Assembly (NCBI RefSeq): GCF_042685645.1
Contig: NZ_JBHUNX010000001.1
Span: 2,232,001 to 2,296,000, forward strand
Reading direction: 5' to 3'
From: Salininema proteolyticum
GTDB taxonomy: Bacteria; Actinomycetota; Actinomycetes; Mycobacteriales; Micromonosporaceae
Length of the DNA: 64,000 nucleotides
Shown here piece by piece: positions 61,664 through 64,000 of this stretch; position 1 is the first letter of the stretch, and each line of letters begins with the position of its first letter. The notes under the pieces are model-generated. The model did not search any database. It worked only from the letters and a program-made list of their open reading frames with translations, and was not told the origin of the DNA. The position numbers and the translations under genes are program-made.

Positions 61664-64000
61664 TCAGAGGCGGAAGGCGGCCGGCACCCGGGGCCGGGGG
61701 CTTCGCAGGAACCCCTGGAACGTCTCCTCGTCCACCAGGCCCAGGCGCCGGATGATCACCGCGGCCTCGTCCCAGCAGCGCCGCGCGTCGGCCGGCCGGC
61801 CCTCCGCGTGGTGGATCTCCGCGACGCCCCAGAGGGCCTCGGCGTGGACGCTGGACCGCGCTTGTCCGCGCGCCATGACGATCCCCTCGACGGATTCGAA
61901 CGCCTCCAGCGCCTCGTCCCTCCTGCCCGCCCGGGACAGCCGGAAGCCGTGGTTGCACAGGACGCCCGCGTACTCGGTCTCGGCGACGACGTCCAGCCGG
62001 CCGGCGCGCGCCAGCGACACCGCCTCCCCGCCGGCGGCGACCGCGGCGCCGACCTCGCCCCGGGCGTCCAGGATCAGCGACTCGTACACCTTGATCCACG
62101 CCTCGTGGCGCTGCAGCCCCAAGCGGCGCACCGGCGGAAGCAGCCTCTGGAACTCGGCCAGCGCCGCCCCGTGGTCCCCCGCCATCATGGTCATGCGGGC
62201 CTCGTTGACCGACAGCCACAGGCTCTCGCACTCGTCGCCGTCCTCCGCGGCGATCCGCTTGGCCTCGGCGAAGGCGCTCGCCGCGGTGTCGAATCTCCGC
62301 AGCTGCGTGTTGAGCTGGGCGTAGGTGCGGTGGGCGTAGCCGTGCCAGGGGCGGCGGGGCCCCGCCGCGGCCTCGGAGGCCGTGCGGGCGAGGTGGAGGA
62401 GGTCGGAGATGTGGGAGTAGTTCTGCATGAGCGGGCCGAGGACCGCCCGCCCGATCCGCCCGGCGAACTCCCGGTCCGGTTCGGGCTCGGCCAGGGCACG
62501 GCGGGCCAGTTCGACCATGGTCGGGAGTTCGGCCTCTAGCCACTCGTAGGCCTCCTCCTTGCCCTCCATGGACGCGCGCGGGATCCGAGGGTCCTCCGGG
62601 GGCAGTCCGGGGTCGTCGACGGTGCGGGGGTCGTGGAGGGCGTAGGCGGCCCGCGCCGACTGCAGGTAGTGGCCCTTGAGCCGTGCGAGCGCCTCGTCCC
62701 TCTCCTCGGTCGGGAGTCCTCCCGCCATGCGCCGGGCGAAGAGCCTGACGACGTCGTGGGTCCGGTAGCGGTCCGGCCCGGCCGGCTCGACCAGGCGGGC
62801 CTGGAACAGGGCGTGCATCGTGCGGCGCGCCTCGGGCACCGGCGTCGCGGTCATCGCGGCGGCGGCCTCCGGGCCGATGTGGGGTCCGCTGTGGAGTCCG
62901 ATGCGGCGGAACAGGTCCACCGCCTGTCGTCCGGTGGGCGAGGTCTGCAGGTCGCGGATGCCGACGTTCAGGCTCGCGGCCAGGGACCGCTCGTTGTCGG
63001 CGAACTCGTCGAGGCGGTCGGCGTCGCGCCGCATGAAGTCGCGGATCCGGTCCAGTTCCTCGGGCGCGCCGGACCGGAGGCGGGCCGCGAGGATGCACAG
63101 TGCCAGGGGCAGTCCTCCGCAGTGCGCGGCGAGTTCCGCGAGCACGCCCTCCCGGTCCTCCCCCGCCTGTCGGCCGGAGGCCCGGGTGAGGAGGCGCAGG
63201 GCGGAGCGGTCGTCGAGGACGTCCAGGGGGACCAGTGCGGCGCCGTCGATGGAGGCGACGGCGCGGCGGCTGGTGACGATGACCGCGCAGCCGGGGCCGC
63301 CGGGGAGGAGCGGGCGGACTTGCCCGGCGTCGCGCGCGTTGTCGAGGACGATGAGGATCCTCTTGCCCGCCGTGGCCGTCCGGTAGAGCGCGGCGGCCTC
63401 CTCGTCGTCGGGGAGCTCTACCGTGGTGGCGCCGAGGGTGCGCAGGAAGCGGTGCAGGACGTGCCCGGACCCCAGGGGCTCGCGCCCGGGGGTGGTGCCG
63501 TGGAGGTCGACGTAGAGCTGCCCGTCGGGGAAGTCCGGGGCGATCGAGTGGGCTATGTGGACGGCGAGGGCGGACTTCCCCGTTCCTCCGGCCCCGTTGA
63601 CCGCGACGATCTCGGGCCGGCCGGAGGCCCCGCCGCGGGTGAGCTTGTCGGCGAGGTCCTTCGCCAGGGCATCGCGTCCCAGGAAATGGGCGGGGGCGGT
63701 GGGGAGTTCGCGGGGTACGGGGCCGGCCGTTTGCGGCGCGGGCGGGGCCGGGTCGGCGGGGAGGGTTCCGCGCAGGATGTGCTCGAAGGTCTCGGTGAGT
63801 TCGGGGTTCGGGTCGAGCCCGGTCTCCTCGGCGAGGGAGTCCCTGAGGTTCCGGTAGGCTTCGCAGGCGGCCTGGGATTCTCCCCTGTGGTGCTGGGCGA
63901 TCATGGCGGCGCGGGTCGCCTGCTGGGACAGGGGGTCGCGGGTGAGGGCCCTTCCGGCGTGCTCCAGGACCCGCTCGTACTCCCCCGCTTCGAGGAGCGC
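61664..64000 (-). CDS. BTAD/NB-ARC/TPR regulator (AfsR/SARP-like), N-terminus beyond the right edge
   Basis: The frame is open to the right edge, so the start is missing; 778 residues are visible. First comes the end of a bacterial transcriptional activation domain (RALTRDPLSQQATRAAMIAQ, EAYRNLRDSLAEETGLDPNPEL). Then an NB-ARC NTPase follows: Walker A NGAGGTGKSALAVHIA, Walker B RILIVLDNAR and the GGLPLAL motif. The C-terminal part is TPR-like. If a winged helix precedes it, this is an AfsR-type regulator of secondary metabolism. No biosynthetic genes are visible nearby. Confidence 0.88.
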   Translation of the reverse strand, partial: ALLEAGEYERVLEHAGRALTRDPLSQQATRAAMIAQHHRGESQAACEAYRNLRDSLAEETGLDPNPELTETFEHILRGTLPADPAPPAPQTAGPVPRELPTAPAHFLGRDALAKDLADKLTRGGASGRPEIVAVNGAGGTGKSALAVHIAHSIAPDFPDGQLYVDLHGTTPGREPLGSGHVLHRFLRTLGATTVELPDDEEAAALYRTATAGKRILIVLDNARDAGQVRPLLPGGPGCAVIVTSRRAVASIDGAALVPLDVLDDRSALRLLTRASGRQAGEDREGVLAELAAHCGGLPLALCILAARLRSGAPEELDRIRDFMRRDADRLDEFADNERSLAASLNVGIRDLQTSPTGRQAVDLFRRIGLHSGPHIGPEAAAAMTATPVPEARRTMHALFQARLVEPAGPDRYRTHDVVRLFARRMAGGLPTEERDEALARLKGHYLQSARAAYALHDPRTVDDPGLPPEDPRIPRASMEGKEEAYEWLEAELPTMVELARRALAEPEPDREFAGRIGRAVLGPLMQNYSHISDLLHLARTASEAAAGPRRPWHGYAHRTYAQLNTQLRRFDTAASAFAEAKRIAAEDGDECESLWLSVNEARMTMMAGDHGAALAEFQRLLPPVRRLGLQRHEAWIKVYESLILDARGEVGAAVAAGGEAVSLARAGRLDVVAETEYAGVLCNHGFRLSRAGRRDEALEAFESVEGIVMARGQARSSVHAEALWGVAEIHHAEGRPADARRCWDEAAVIIRRLGLVDEETFQGFLRSPRPRVPAAFRL

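Noticed and set aside
61602..63098. 498-codon minus-strand frame overlapping the BTAD/NB-ARC regulator
   Set aside because: It is out of frame with the Walker motifs and has no recognisable domain.

Overview
The window is high-GC, gene-dense DNA from an actinomycete (Actinomycetota). Support comes from gene content rather than a marker RNA: a MurT/GatD pair, an mraZ-rsmH-ftsL-ftsI segment, a suf operon headed by a SufR-type regulator with a Rieske ferredoxin inside it, ctaA/ctaB, and a tkt-tal-pgi-zwf-opcA-pgl run with the actinobacterial OpcA. Other signs are an acVLRF1 protein, a DUF1707 protein and a BTAD/NB-ARC regulator. GTG/TTG starts are frequent, and many genes look leaderless (TANNNT box 6-9 bases before the start). 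The family cannot be fixed from the sequence; a Nocardiopsis/Glycomyces-like filamentous actinomycete is only a guess. No rRNA, tRNA or CRISPR array was seen.

Layout. 1-5.5 kb: a secreted SH3/glucosaminidase cut by the left edge, a TnpB-only IS1341-type element, typA and a PAC2 protein. 5.8-16.4 kb: cell-wall block. A four-gene dcw segment (mraZ, rsmH, ftsL, ftsI, minus strand) ends at a hairpin. MurT diverges from mraZ, and GatD, the obligate partner of MurT, lies about 4 kb further on, separated by an ABC-2 exporter, a small membrane protein and a DesK/DesR-like two-component system. 16.4-21.5 kb: an MFS exporter, a LapA-like protein, an LPxTG surface protein, a secreted trypsin-like protease and an acVLRF1 release factor. 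21.6-28.3 kb: sufR-sufB-sufD-Rieske-sufC-sufS-sufU-sufT on the minus strand. 28.4 kb: ctaA.

29.5-49.2 kb is an accessory stretch between ctaA and ctaB. It holds an ADP-ribosylglycohydrolase, a membrane-anchored EEP phosphatase and an NAD(P)H oxidoreductase. An Rpn/PD-(D/E)XK-like gene is split by an IS605-type tnpA-tnpB element. It also carries a DUF1707 protein, tag, proC, a DUF5979 surface protein, an ABC-F protein with an attenuation-type leader, a ROK regulator, a GNAT, a MerR/aldo-keto reductase pair, a dicarboxylate symporter and a DUF402 protein. 49.2-60 kb: iron alcohol dehydrogenase, ctaB, then the pentose-phosphate operon. 60-64 kb: a proline-rich membrane protein, a YnfA-type protein, a small unknown and a BTAD/NB-ARC/TPR regulator that runs off the right edge.

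How the parts fit. The cell-wall genes form a divergent arrangement that MraZ may control on both sides. The suf genes are one transcription unit, ended by a palindromic terminator and probably autoregulated through an inverted repeat at sufR. The pentose-phosphate genes form a tight operon of overlapping or closely spaced genes. Nearly every convergent pair shares a strong bidirectional hairpin. The most unusual points are the MurT/GatD separation, MraZ-like boxes facing murT, the short dcw cluster, the WhiB7/WblC-style promoter plus short leader ORF ahead of the ABC-F gene, and two TnpB elements with readable omega-RNA ends.
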